DNA of 64,000 bases from Gnetum montanum. Taxonomy: Eukaryota > Streptophyta > Gnetopsida > Gnetales > Gnetaceae. The stretch lies in NCBI GenBank assembly GCA_015680685.1, contig MNCI01011924.1, forward strand, positions 31,632 through 95,631, in the 5' to 3' direction. Positions within the stretch are counted from its first letter, which is position 1; every line of letters starts with the position of its first letter. Both the position numbers and the translations under genes were made by a program. The notes beneath the pieces are model-generated. The model ran no database searches and was not told where the DNA came from. It saw only the letters and a list, made by a program, of their open reading frames with translations. This document shows positions 1-10,580 of this stretch, piece by piece.

Positions 1-560
1 CAACTAGAGCTGGTTGACCAGTCCATCACCATTCCCTTGGGATATGTGGAGGAAATTGCTACCACTATGTGTGGTTGGTCATACCCAGCTAATTTCTTGG
101 TGATAGAAGTTAACAACAACGAAGGGAACTTCCCAATTATAATGGGAAGGGCATGGCTAAGTACAATAGACGCATGCCTAGGGATCCGCAATCTTTCCTT
201 GAAAATATATAAGGTTAACATTTATGGAAAGATCAAGAAGAAGAAAGTTCTGTGCATCACATGCAGTGACTCATAGGGTGATGACATGGAGGAATGCTCA
301 GCATCCCTTCCATGCAACTGGTGTGCCCAAGAAACACAAATACAAAGGTGTTTGTATGTAGCAACCACACAAGTAGTGGACACCCTGTGGTTGACAGCTA
401 CTAGAAAGAGAAACCCATCAACATGCATGGAACAAACTAGGGAAACAACCCATGCTCGTAACAAAGGCATAGACACATTGGAATATGAGCATCGCCAACT
501 TCCACCCCTTAATCTAAGAACATCAATTGGGAGAAGTTGGATACTTCTAAGAAATTCAAA
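1..560 (+). pseudogene. G1 gypsy pol remnant: protease C-terminus and PR-RT linker
   Basis: The window opens inside the aspartic protease of a Ty3/gypsy polyprotein. The frame from position 1 reads LELVDQSITIPLGYVEE, and the conserved C-terminal protease motif IIMGRAWLSTIDA lies near 138-176. A linker of about 110 residues follows (about 286-550, with frame changes) containing CNWCAQE and LYVATT. The same linker follows the protease in G2 (15758-16119) and G3 (41701-42070). At about 550, where the other copies continue into RT, this one jumps to noncoding sequence, so RT, RNase H and integrase are missing. Stops and a frameshift make it nonfunctional. The catalytic DSG-type part of the protease lies before the window. 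Confidence 0.8.
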
Positions 561-2533
561 TAGACGTTCATTATTTTGGATCTCTCCCTTTCAATTCAAT
601 CATGGGGGAGATGGCCACCTATGCTAATCATTCAATGCCCTCAATTCTTTTACATTTTTTGTTTTACACATTTTTGATTTACACATTTTTGTTTTAAAAA
701 TTTCTTTAACTTTTCTTGTTTTTGTTTTACAACATCATTATACATTTTCATTTTGTGTGTGTGTGTGTGTGTTATCCACCTTGTAAGTTTGTCACCCAAT
801 AAGTGTTCTTCATGATGGTATGAACTATTTTCCTATTGATTGCTAATGTTTGGTTTTTACCTTTAAGATTATGATGTTGATACTAACGTATGGTTCTTTT
901 GATATAGCAGGCAATGAGTCCACTTCATCCATCCATCCACAAGTTCTAGGATCTCTCTCAGCTTGGAAATGTACAGTCCCTTTCTAAATAAGAACTATAA
1001 CGAATTGATGACTTGGCATTTCTCAAACTAAGGAAGGACTCAAGGATTGAAAAGGGTGTGACTTCAAGGGAACTTGATGCATTTTTGTTGGTCATTCTCT
1101 TGGGTGCTTGGATGTTTTCTTCTTAAGTTTTCTTACCGTTTTGACGTTACTCAATAATCGGAAGCTGAGCAAATAAAAATAACAAAGTCTTTGCATGGTG
1201 TGGTTCTCACGCATAAACAAAAAAAAACCAAAAAAAAAAAGAAGAAAGAAAGAAAGAAGAAGAAAAGTGAGAATTCAAAGCACACCCCTTAGATGAAATA
1301 ATTATTTGGACTACCAGCACTAGTTATGAAACTAAAATAAAAGGTTCCCTCTAACTAAGGCCCTTCTCGCTTCCCATTCTCTCCCCCTTCGTTTCGTTAG
1401 AATGGTGGTGGCTCTTTGGGAAGGCATTCTTGTTACTTTAAGGGGATGGATTGGCCGAATACATTGATGCGAAGTCATTGGATGTGGTTTGTTTGAGGCC
1501 AGACTTGGAATGGGATCTACTAAGTCACATTAACCATGAACTACACAAGGGCCTATACACCACCTTGTTCTTGGGACTCCATTCCATTCTCTTCTCTCCA
1601 CCCTTCTCTCCATTGTTCACCTCATTGCCGGTTGTATCATTAGTATATATTTTGGTTGACGCATTGTTTCCTTTTTGGTAAATTCTTGCGGTTAAGACTT
1701 TAACTCTTATTTCCAAATGATGTTCCTAGAGCCTACAAACTCTTTGAATGTGGGTTTGTCAGGGCATTAAGGGCATGAGCTTGCTTTGGGAAGGACCCAC
1801 TGACATTCCTATTTGATGCATTAGTTAAATTCTTTCCCCTAACATTTTTGTAATCTATTTTACTTTATTTTGTTCATTTCCATCTTGACATCCATTTCAT
1901 TGATGTTATAGTTGTCCCTTTTTCTCCATCGTTCTTCTTTTTCTTTCTCCATTCTATCACTACCGAAGGTTCGCTCTTAGTCATGGGGGTCCATGCCCGA
2001 ATTTTTCGATTTTCTCCTAACCCCTACACCTTTGGTAGTCACCAGGAATATATCTCCAGACCCGTATCAGCCATATCACAACTCAACCAATGGACCTTTC
2101 ACTGAGGCAAGGTATCAACTGCATTCCAATTCATTTACCCTTGCTAATATAAAGACTATGTTGTGTGTGCAAATGGCAATCATACAACAATGGATTGGAT
2201 CTAGAGGGAACACTTGGAATGGAGCGGTGCTGAATCAGCTATGCAAAGAGAAAGATCGATGACGCGCTCATGAATGGACAACAAACGACGTAATCTTGGC
2301 ATTGGCAGCAGCAAAACTTCTTTCTCTCTCTCTTTCTCAGTTGCCAAATAAGGCCTTATGTTAATGTAATAAGGTGTTCACTCTTATTGTCATGAACACC
2401 ATTTTTTTCTTGTCTTGTAATGATGATCTGTTCACATGTCATCCCATTAGTTCCATTTTGAGTCAATTATCCCATACCTTCCCAATATTTTGTAAGGAAC
2501 TCAAGGACGAGTTTTCATTCAATCATGGGGGTA
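561..2533 (+). other. G1 long 3' noncoding region up to the PPT
   Basis: This is the region between the truncated pol and the 3' LTR. It matches, in opposite orientation, the spacer of G2 (10581-12990), including a purine run at 601-614, a T-rich stretch (640-720), an A/GA-rich stretch (1205-1265) beside a copy of TTGCATGGTGTGGTTC, and a block around 1765-1795 reading GGGCATGAGC...AGGACCCAC. A (TG)n microsatellite is at 752-771. An open frame of 89 codons at 1993-2262 has no recognised relatives and no match in the other copies I compared. The last 15 bases, ending ATGGGGGTA, are the polypurine tract that primes plus-strand synthesis next to the LTR. Confidence 0.6.
2519..2533 (+). promoter_or_regulatory. 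G1 polypurine tract
   Basis: The purine run ATGGGGGTA directly abuts the LTR start TGATGAG. The same stretch, beginning GAACTCAAGGA and ending GGGGGTA or GGGAGTA, precedes the 3' LTRs of G2 (6930 onward) and N (50095 onward) on the other strand, which supports a real PPT. Confidence 0.75.
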
Positions 2534-3359
2534 TGATGAGACGCGATATCGGATGGGCCGTGATATCGCATCCTCCACAATCTCACATCCCCTGCGATAT
2601 CGGGTACAAGATATCGCGGTCCTCCGCCAAATCTATAAATAAGAGGTGGCTCTCCCTTTTTTCTCATCCTAGGCTTAGACCATAGCAAAACTCTGGCAGT
2701 TTGAACCCTCCAGAGATAGAATATTTTCCATGTGCCCGCAGTAGGAGCTCCAAAGTGAACAGATCTTTATCTGAGCAAATATTGTACCTAAACACATGTT
2801 TGTGTTCGAAAATAAAGATGAACTTCTTGGATAAACCTTGCAGTGCATGGAATAGGCTAAATAGGATTTTATTTATTGTTATTTACTATTTATCATTTAA
2901 TCACTTTATTAGTCATTAAATCTCTCTCAACCCTTCTCTCCTAGTTAAGTGCCTCAGTACGACCGCTTCGAGTACGTGCGTTACACTTGGTGATCCCAGC
3001 GACGACTAGCGTTTGGTAACCAAGGTTGCATTGGTTCAGGGTGTGAACGGTAAGTGGGAACGGATGCTAACACTAGGTTAATTCAGACTTAGTTAGTTAG
3101 TTAAAGTGAGTAATTACTCTCTTCACCCTTCACCTTATCAGCATAGGAGATAAAATTGAAAAGACATAAAAATCATATACCTCAGACTTACTTAACCATA
3201 CAACCATGACAACTACAAGTAAGTCTGGGAAGACAACAAATAATTAACCTTAATTGTTCCATGAGGCATGTAGGCACTTAGTCTGTAGACTTTGACCAGA
3301 TCATGCATGCTACACTCGTATTCGTATGGTTGAGTGTAGGGGTACCTCGCCACTCATCA
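2534..3359 (+). repeat. G1 3' LTR (826 bp)
   Basis: The LTR is bounded by the inverted ends TGATGAG and CTCATCA. U3 holds several GATATCG boxes (2542-2620), then a TATA box CTATAAATA at 2633-2641. An AATAAA poly(A) signal is at 2811-2816. The U5-side block ACTTGGTGATCCCAGC is shared with every LTR of this group. It is closest to solo LTR S (11549-12346). As the 5' LTR lies off the window, no target-site duplication can be tested. The right flank begins ATCTA. Confidence 0.9.
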
Positions 3360-3449
3360 ATCTACTTCTTTATACATATAGCACTGCCTTAATTTTTACC
3401 TCCAAGAAAGATATACAGAATATGTTGTAAATTCTAGAACATTTTTGTT

Positions 3450-4400
3450 TGTGTTTTAGCTTGCAAGTAAATGTGATGAAAAAAATTTGATGATCTAGGA
3501 TACAACAAATGCAAATTATAATTTTAAAATTGGGTTTACAAATGTAGAAATAGTGAATTCCTTTGTATACTTAGGTCTTCATTATGTGAGTAACTACAAA
3601 TGGGATACATGTATTACGGAGAGAATCACAAGATGAATTAAGGTTCTATATGTAATTAAGAAAAAATGTAAATCATTAGGATTATAGACTTAAAAGGTTA
3701 GAATAAAATTCTTTTAGGTTGTTACATATCCTACAATGTTATATGGGGATAGGCCTTAGTGTGAAAAATTATCAAGCTATTGCAAGGCTATAAAAAACAT
3801 TTTTATTAGATGAATTGAAGGTGAAACCACAAACACCTTATTTTATGTTACTTTTTGAATGTGACTTACTACCATTAGAAGTTAAAAGTTTGTATCAATT
3901 TATTAGCCATATTTAAAATTTGGCAAAAATTAAGTAAATTAAAATTTTTATAGTTATTGAAGATACATAAGAACAAACATAGTATTTCTAGGGGATGAAA
4001 TGGCTAAAGACATGAAATATCTTATTGGAGGTATTGAAAAGTAATCCTAAGCACATACACAAGTTAGTTAAAGAGCAATTTTTGAAAACTTTATGCTTAA
4101 CTATGAGAAGCAGGAAAAAATTTCAACAAGCTTTGTTTAAGTTCACATTGGCTTAGGATAGAAAGTGTGAATTGGATTAACCTCAAAGAATATAGCATAT
4201 GTAAGTTATGTTGGTTAAAGGCTCTTAGTAATGAGGATCATGTTTTTCTTAATTGTGCTTTGATTAAACATCTTAGAAAAAAGTATATGATTATAGCAAA
4301 AAGTTTATATGATATATTGTTGTTGCATCCACTAGTGCTTAGTCACCTTGTTGAATTCACTTTTATTTTCCATGAAATAAATGCACTATTTATCTAAAAG
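3450..4400 (+). pseudogene. LINE (non-LTR retrotransposon) RT C-terminal fragment
   Basis: A broken + strand frame resembles the end of a plant LINE reverse transcriptase. NSFVYLGLHY near 3550-3585 resembles the thumb-region motif of the form F.YLG..., followed by ERITR and KKCKSLGL (about 3615-3690) and then a match to the TLVLPTLLYG motif. Near 4170-4300 the frame reads CKLCWLKALSNEDHVFLNC, a match to the C-terminal Cys/His motif (CxxC...H...C) of LINE ORF2 proteins. There are many stops. No endonuclease or catalytic RT core is present, so this is a 5'-truncated dead copy. No clear poly(A) tail or target-site duplication was found. Confidence 0.65.
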
Positions 4401-5859
4401 ATCTTTTTTGATCTACAAATGTAATAAAGTTTTTAGTTTCAATTTGAGTTTCATTAATTATAAGTAATTAGGTTTTAATCCTAGTCATTACATTTTGGAT
4501 AATGTTATCATTATAGTAGGCAAAGGACAATCAACAAAATTGTTGATTAATCAAAGATAAGCTTTACCAAGGTGTATGACAAGATTATTTGTAATTATGT
4601 TAATGTTATTCTAAGACTGAATCTAATTATATTAATTATGTTAACATGTTATTTTCTAATACATCAATGAAAATTTCAATCATTGGGAAATTCTCTAAGA
4701 GAATATTCTTGGATCATTTAATTCTTTAAGGTTATCCCTTAGTTCTTTGTCTTTATATTATTGCAACATCTAGACTTGCTTTACTCTTTAATGATGATGT
4801 ATAAAAATGTAAAATAAAAGAAATTCATCTACCTAGTTCTTTGAAGTAACTTATTCTTAGTTAATATGCAAATAATACATTTTTCTTGTAAAATATTACA
4901 CAAATTCTTTCTACAATGCCATTTCTATTATTGAAAAATATTGTGTACCTTGAGTTAGCTTAATAAATTGAAATATGAGTGTTGAAGTTCTTTTATTTAA
5001 TATTGTAGAAATTTTTTTCTTATAAGCTTCTTGCAATTTGATTACTCTAAATGATACATTTAGACTCCTTGGTATTTCTTTATCTTTCTTTGCTTTCATA
5101 ATAGAAATGTAGTCATATGTGCTCTCCAGAGTACAATAGAAAATTCTCAAATGGGCTCTAAGAATTTTCTCATTACTAGGCAGGTTAGTGGTGATTAAAC
5201 ACTTCTTGTATTTCATTCATATATATTAATCTTCTAGTTTAACTTCCTCTTTCTCAATCCTTAAAAATACCTCATCCTTTTAAAAAACAAATTTGTTGGA
5301 GTATTGGCAATGATCCTAGAGGATTTCATAGAGTAGTATGGAACTTTTGGATAATTCCAAAAGATTATGGATATAGCACCTCCTAGCTCACTACTTGAGT
5401 GGGAGGCAGAGGGCAGGGGGTGGGGGGGCACGACGCAACACAAGAAGAATAGGGGACAAATCCTAAGAAAATATCTATAAAAAAATTCAAAGTACATTAC
5501 ATGCTTAATCATAGAGTAGAAAGCCCCAAAAACAACATAAAAATGAATAACTTTAAATGAATAATCCTATAATATATATGCTTCAAAGAAACATAAGAAA
5601 ATTAATTGTTAGTAGGAAGGATGGTCCTAGTCCTAACAACATTTACATTATTTTTAATATATGTGCTTAAACTTAAAATAGCACAAGGATTCAATATAGT
5701 AATAGAAAGCTTTTTGAAAATACCATGTGCGTAAAAGAGGAAGGTACAAAAGTATATGCTAACATATAATGTCCATTGTAATTGATCTTATGTCAACTCT
5801 CTTTGCAATCTTCTAAAGCTTACCTATCAACAAAAGATATTATCTTTGGGTAGACAATA
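4401..5859. other. AT-rich interval without recognisable genes
   Basis: I see no coherent coding sequence or repeat boundary here. The open frames at 4911-5216 and 5261-5512 (both -) are low-complexity and lack any familiar motif. A short G-rich patch (5408-5440) stands out from the AT-rich background. It is probably decayed retroelement or LINE 3' sequence. Confidence 0.5.
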
Positions 5860-5864
5860 GTATT

Positions 5865-6007
5865 TGATGAGTCACACTTTCTTGGGTTTTGTCAATGTGG
5901 CCACGTTGACGTGGGATTTGATGTGTTGACGTGGCCTCATCAACATAGTGTCTATTTTTGCCTATAAATACGTGCTCACCTGCCATGTTTATGGCATCTT
6001 TGGTTAT
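5865..6007 (+). repeat. G3 5' LTR, left part (split by G2)
   Basis: This starts TGATGAG with U3 boxes (GTCAATGTGGCCACGTTGAC, then GTTGACGTGGCCTCATCAAC) and a TATA box CTATAAATA at 5962-5970. It stops abruptly at 6007, where the G2 3' LTR begins. The sequence resumes at 37862: TATA box, then GTAGGAGTC, AATAAA and the shared U5 block follow in the same order as in the G1 LTR and S. The two pieces therefore form one LTR of about 860 bp. The left flank is GTATT. Confidence 0.75.
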
Positions 6008-6929
6008 TGATAAGCGATGAAGTACCCCTATGCCTAATGATATGAATCACAAAGCATTCACGCACGATCCAGTCAAATTCTACTAACTTTATTATTTCCT
6101 GTGCACTAGTCCTTTAGAAAGTGAATCTTGCCTTAAGGTTAATCATTGTCTTCCCAATTACAATTATAACAGACATTGGTATGGTTAAGTGTAACTAAGG
6201 CATTCAATTTTTATCATTTTGTGTTTTATAGTTTGGTGCTCAAAATGTAAATAGAAGGAATTTGATTAACTAATCTAAATTAACTAATTAACTAGCATTT
6301 AACTAATCCTAACATAAGCATCCAATCCTACTTTCCGTACACATCTTGAACCCACGTATCCACTGTTGGGCAACCAAGCAGTATGCAATTGTGTGTACCA
6401 AGCAATAACGTTGCTGGGATTAACAAGCAAATACATGTTACACTTGAAGTAGTCGTACTTATGTGTGTAATCTATCTAGATTAATTGTTTCATTAATGTA
6501 ATAACTAGAAAATATTTAATAACTAACAAAAAAAATTTAATAAATAATTAAAAACATTGAATATATAACTAAAATAGTTAATCTATCCAAAGTATTGCAA
6601 GGTTTATTAGAAAACTCATCTTTATTGTCGCACACATTATCATGCTCAATTACAACAATGCTTGAATAAAGATCCATACACTCAATGACTCTTACTATGG
6701 GCACTTGGGGAAAAATTGTAACTTTCAAATGGAAAAACTACAAGAGCTTCACTGCAACTACAATCTCTAATTTCCATAAATGTGGTTGCACATGTGTATT
6801 TATAGCCAAAAAATAACACTGCATCGATGGGGCCTCGTCGACACATGGTAAGATGCATCGACTAGGCCTCGTCAACAAGGCCCAGTCGACGAGGCCTCAT
6901 TGATGCAGCCAACTAAATGCAACTCATCA
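6008..6929 (-). repeat. G2 3' LTR (922 bp)
   Basis: On the minus strand it begins TGATGAG at 6929 and ends at 6008. U3 (about 6825-6915) carries repeated boxes of the type GTCGACGAGGCCTCATTGATG. The TATA region is at 6798-6808 and the poly(A) signal AATAAA at 6621-6626, both on the minus strand. It is closely similar to the LTR at 36913-37861 along its length. A PPT lies immediately beyond 6929, so this is the 3' LTR of an element whose body lies to the right. Confidence 0.88.
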
Positions 6930-6944
6930 TACTCCCACAACTAA
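6930..6944 (-). promoter_or_regulatory. G2 polypurine tract
   Basis: On the minus strand the sequence TTGTGGGAGTA ends directly at the LTR start TGATGAG. The upstream GAACTCAAGGATTAG context matches that of G1 and N. Confidence 0.7.
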
Positions 6945-7149
6945 ATGAAAACTAATCCTTGAGTTCTTTTAAAAAATTGGGAAGGTATGGGATTATTGAA
7001 TGACTTTTCTTTAAACAAAAAAAACCAACTGACTTGACAAAAAATGGAGTGCCCAGGTGTATGGATCCACACATTACAAAGAATGATAATGTTTTGGACA
7101 CAAAATTGAACACCATGAAATAACTATTCAAAACTGGATATCACATTCC

Positions 7150-10027
7150 TTGCTATTGGAGAAGATCAGATGGTCTAAAGCAATGATGGTTCTTGAGGCT
7201 CCGAGGGACCTTCATTGGCTTCACACACAGGCAATGATTGAGGTGGCTATGGTTGTCTTGCTGCTGTTGCAACTTCAGGCGGGAGGCAAAAAGCATCCAA
7301 CAATGCTTTCATTTTCTCCTCCTTACTTTTGGGATCGTGCATCATCCATGCAACTTTACCAATGTTGGTTCGAACGGGCACATCCCAAGGACACGAGATT
7401 GCTAGAAATAGCTCCTTAGTGTTGATGAACTAGCCAACGAGCTTTTTGCATTCAATGTAAAATGCCTTGATTATGTCTTTCAGCTCCTAGTTTTCATTCA
7501 TCCATCTAGCTAGGTTCTCAGTGATTGATCATTGGTCTCCAAACCATGCTATAAGGATTTCAAGTTTAGTGTTTGCGGTCTCAAGCTTCTGCTTGGCATC
7601 CTTGTGGTGCTTGAACTCTACCTTGTATAACAGATACAAGTTAGCCACTTGCTATTCTAATTCTAACCATGGTCATCTGGTAGTCAACATTATCAAGTTA
7701 GCATATCAGAGATTGGCCAACTCCATATACTCTATAATTTCCTTAATTTGCAACTCCTTCAAGCAGATATCCACTTTGTTGTAGGCATTGATCCCATCAA
7801 CGATGGGTTGATACATTTCTCTTCCTTATTGGAGTTGCTGGACAGCTTCATTCAGTTTCGCCTTTGCCATCTAAATGTGTTTCTCATTAACTTCCTTTTC
7901 TAAGCCAACCAAGTCTTTATAGTGATTCACCACTTTTTCAAACTTCAAAGCCTCATTCTTTTAGGCAGCAATCTTGATGACAGATTTCTGGTGAAAGGTG
8001 CATACTTCCTCCATTGACAGATTTTGGTTCTCTATGGCCAATTTCTTTAGTTCAGTGTTCACCCTAGCAAGTTACTCTTGTTTTTGATGAATGAATTCAT
8101 ACATTTAGTCCTTTTGAGCATCAAAATTTCATAGGTGATAGTTCTGTGTGGTCAGGGTTTCATTCTCCTAGTGCATCTAGTTCAAGTCCTTTTGAATTGA
8201 ATATGTTTTAGTTTCAAATATGGACTATTTGAATATGGCCATAACTACCTCCTCCTCAACCTTTTGGAATCATTCTTGAAGCAGTTTGAAAGCTTCATCT
8301 CTTGTTACTATTGGGCTAAGAATTGCAGGATCTAGAAGTCAGGCATGTAGTTTGGCAACCTTCATGGCCAACCATTGGTTTCTTTCTTGGGCCATTTGAA
8401 GTTGCCCCTCTAGGATAATGCACTTGCCCCTTGTGTTTAGCAGCTCCAACTTGGTTATAGTGATGTCTTCCAGAAGATCAAAGATGTCCAAAGTTGATTA
8501 CCTAGTTCCCACGAGTTGTTCTAGCAACTTTTCATGTTGGATTACGTCTAGCTTTCTGCTAATTATAACTACGAATTTCTACACATCTTAAAGTGCAGAT
8601 ATGTCTAGTATATATTCCATGGGTGCATTCAATGCTTCAGCAACACAATCAGCAACCACTTTAGCCACTGTCTCCTACCCATGGTGCTACATGACTAAGA
8701 CAATTACCTCTTCGCCTTCCTCCAAATGCATCGAGAAAGTGGTAGCATTCCTAAAGAGTTCTGGGAATAGATAGTGTTGCGATAATGGCATCGTCACCTC
8801 CTATGCATTGGGATCTGACCTTGCAGGTAGCTACATTCATTGGGCAAAGAATATTGGACCACCCCTCTCCATCTGGCTAACTATTCGGGCCACCTCATTA
8901 AGGTGACTCATGACTAATCAATACACAAATGGATCTACCCTAGTCATTCTTACACATTGCTCTTGTTCGCTCAAGAGCTACTCTTGAATTTTGTGTAGAC
9001 ACTCAATGGCTACACGGGCCTCTAGTGTTGTGTCCTAAGAGGGTGGTGGTGGTGGCAACTGCTCCTCTTCTTGGGTCATTGCTGGAATTTTATCTTTCAT
9101 GATTTCTAACCATGAGGCCAAAGGAGCATGCCTGAGGGTATCATTGGAATAGCAAACAATGCCTACCCTTTTGCAGAGTTTCTAAATGAGGCACAAAAAG
9201 GGCAAGGTCTTCCTTCCACATTCATTTTCCTTGAAGTGTTTCTCAATCTCTAAGTAGATCAAATATAGAAGGTTGATGGGAAATTTCTTACTTAGAGCAG
9301 TGCATGCTCGAGCGGAGAAGGTGATTACCTTGCTTAACCTCACTGTTGGATTGAGGTGATAGGCCACAATCTTGAAGTAAATTTTCTCTACTAGTGTGAG
9401 TGCATCATACTCCTTACGATCAACCTCGTAGCATCATTGGGTCCACTCCCTCTTGGCCTTAGGATCATCTTTTATGGATAGTTCTACTAGCTGTGTTCTA
9501 GTATCCGGCAACCAAAGTTCCTATGCAATAGCTTATGCTGAGTAGAACACTTAAATGTCCCTAATTTTGACAATGGACCTTGGCCTTCGACTACTTCAAA
9601 AGAGATATGTCTCTTCCATGTACCATTCCCCATTGGATGTGATTACTAGCCACATGGGAGAGGCTTGTAGTTATGTCTTGACATCCTCTGGAGCTTTTTC
9701 CAAAAATGGTCTTAAGTTAATCTCTTGAAGAATGGAGCATTGAACTTCTTGAGACTTGATGATATCAAGACAAGCTTGAGTCAAAGTGACCTCAAGCCTT
9801 GCAACGGGTTCAAGAACTTCTTCTCATTGTGATTATTCTATAGGCACTTCTTCTTTCAAAATTTATTAGATAGATTCCACTTCAAGCTCCTCACGAAGAG
9901 GTCTTATTGCATGGGTTGCTTCTAGTAATTCTTGGCCTTGTTCTTGTTGGCCCCTTCCAGCTCTAGGTTGCTTCTCCCATGGTTGTGAGGGTTCTCCTTC
10001 CTATGATTGTTTCTGTTTTGGTGCCAT
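7150..10027 (-). pseudogene. G2 third ORF: MAPK-start, transposon-protein-like domain and long coiled coil
   Basis: A long minus-strand reading frame, broken by scattered stops, starts MAPKQKQS at 10027 and runs about 950 codons. The first third includes PTVRLSKVITFSARACTALS and INLLYLIYLEI (about 9220-9340), resembling the plant family annotated as 'putative plant transposon protein' (I believe PF20167; from memory, not searched). The rest (about 9000-7150) is rich in E, K, Q and L with heptad spacing, for example LSMEEVCTFHQKSVIKIA near 8020-7950, predicting a coiled coil. A related copy lies at 47576-48600. Its place between pol and the 3' LTR is where Athila-group elements carry an env-like ORF, but I see no clear membrane segment. 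Function is unknown. Confidence 0.6.
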
Positions 10028-10139
10028 TTGTAATCATAATGAGACCATGGATTAGCAGTCATTGTGTAACCTTAAAACAATTGGAATACCTTATCTCTTA
10101 AAGATTGTCACACTTTGGCTAAGTTATGATTATGGTTGA

Positions 10140-10580
10140 TTTGATTAATTCAATTGTCCTTTTATTTATGTATTATCATTAATAAAGCATCCTAAGGGGT
10201 TGTTGGGAGGATTAATTGTCGAAAAAGTTGATTTTTATATGTTGTTAAGATTATTAACCCTTTGGGGGAGTTAGAAAAATTTCCAAAAATTTTCATCGAT
10301 TTGTCATTGGAAACCTTAAGATTTGCAGCCCCCACAATAAAGATCTTATCTTCGGTAAGTGTAGGATCAAAAAATGAAGTGATTTGGACAAACAGTTGAG
10401 AAGTTATCAGCTTTGGAAGGTTTTGGGCTCTAAAAAATTGCAAAAACTCCCCATGTGTTATGAGGCAAATGTAAGAAATTCCTAAGTGCTAGGCAACATG
10501 TACACACTACATTGATGAGGCCTCGTCAACAGGGCCTCATCAACGTAACTATTGACCAGTATTGACTACTATTGACTTTG
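10140..10580 (-). promoter_or_regulatory. Possible internal promoter ahead of the G2 third ORF
   Basis: On the minus strand, reading toward the ORF start at 10027, there are three regularly spaced TTGAC boxes (WRKY W-box type; + strand 10552, 10562 and 10572), then a palindromic block at 10512-10545 reading TTGACGAGGCCTCATCAATG. The G2 LTR U3 has the near-match TTGACGAGGCCTAGTCGATG. A TATA-like ACATAAATAAAAGG lies near 10160-10175, about 140 bases before the ATG. Promoter function is inferred from this arrangement only. Confidence 0.4.

Noticed and set aside
4911-5216. 101-codon minus open frame as a gene
   Set aside because: K/I/L-rich AT-driven frame with no motif, in a region without other coding signs.
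5860-5864. GTATT left of the G3 LTR, the same five bases as the T target duplication
   Set aside because: Coincidence of a common AT-rich pentamer. The T duplication is defined by its own two LTR ends, and G3 has no matching right flank.
10192-10443. 83-codon minus open frame upstream of the G2 third ORF
   Set aside because: No motif, and it lies in the spacer and possible promoter region; probably chance.
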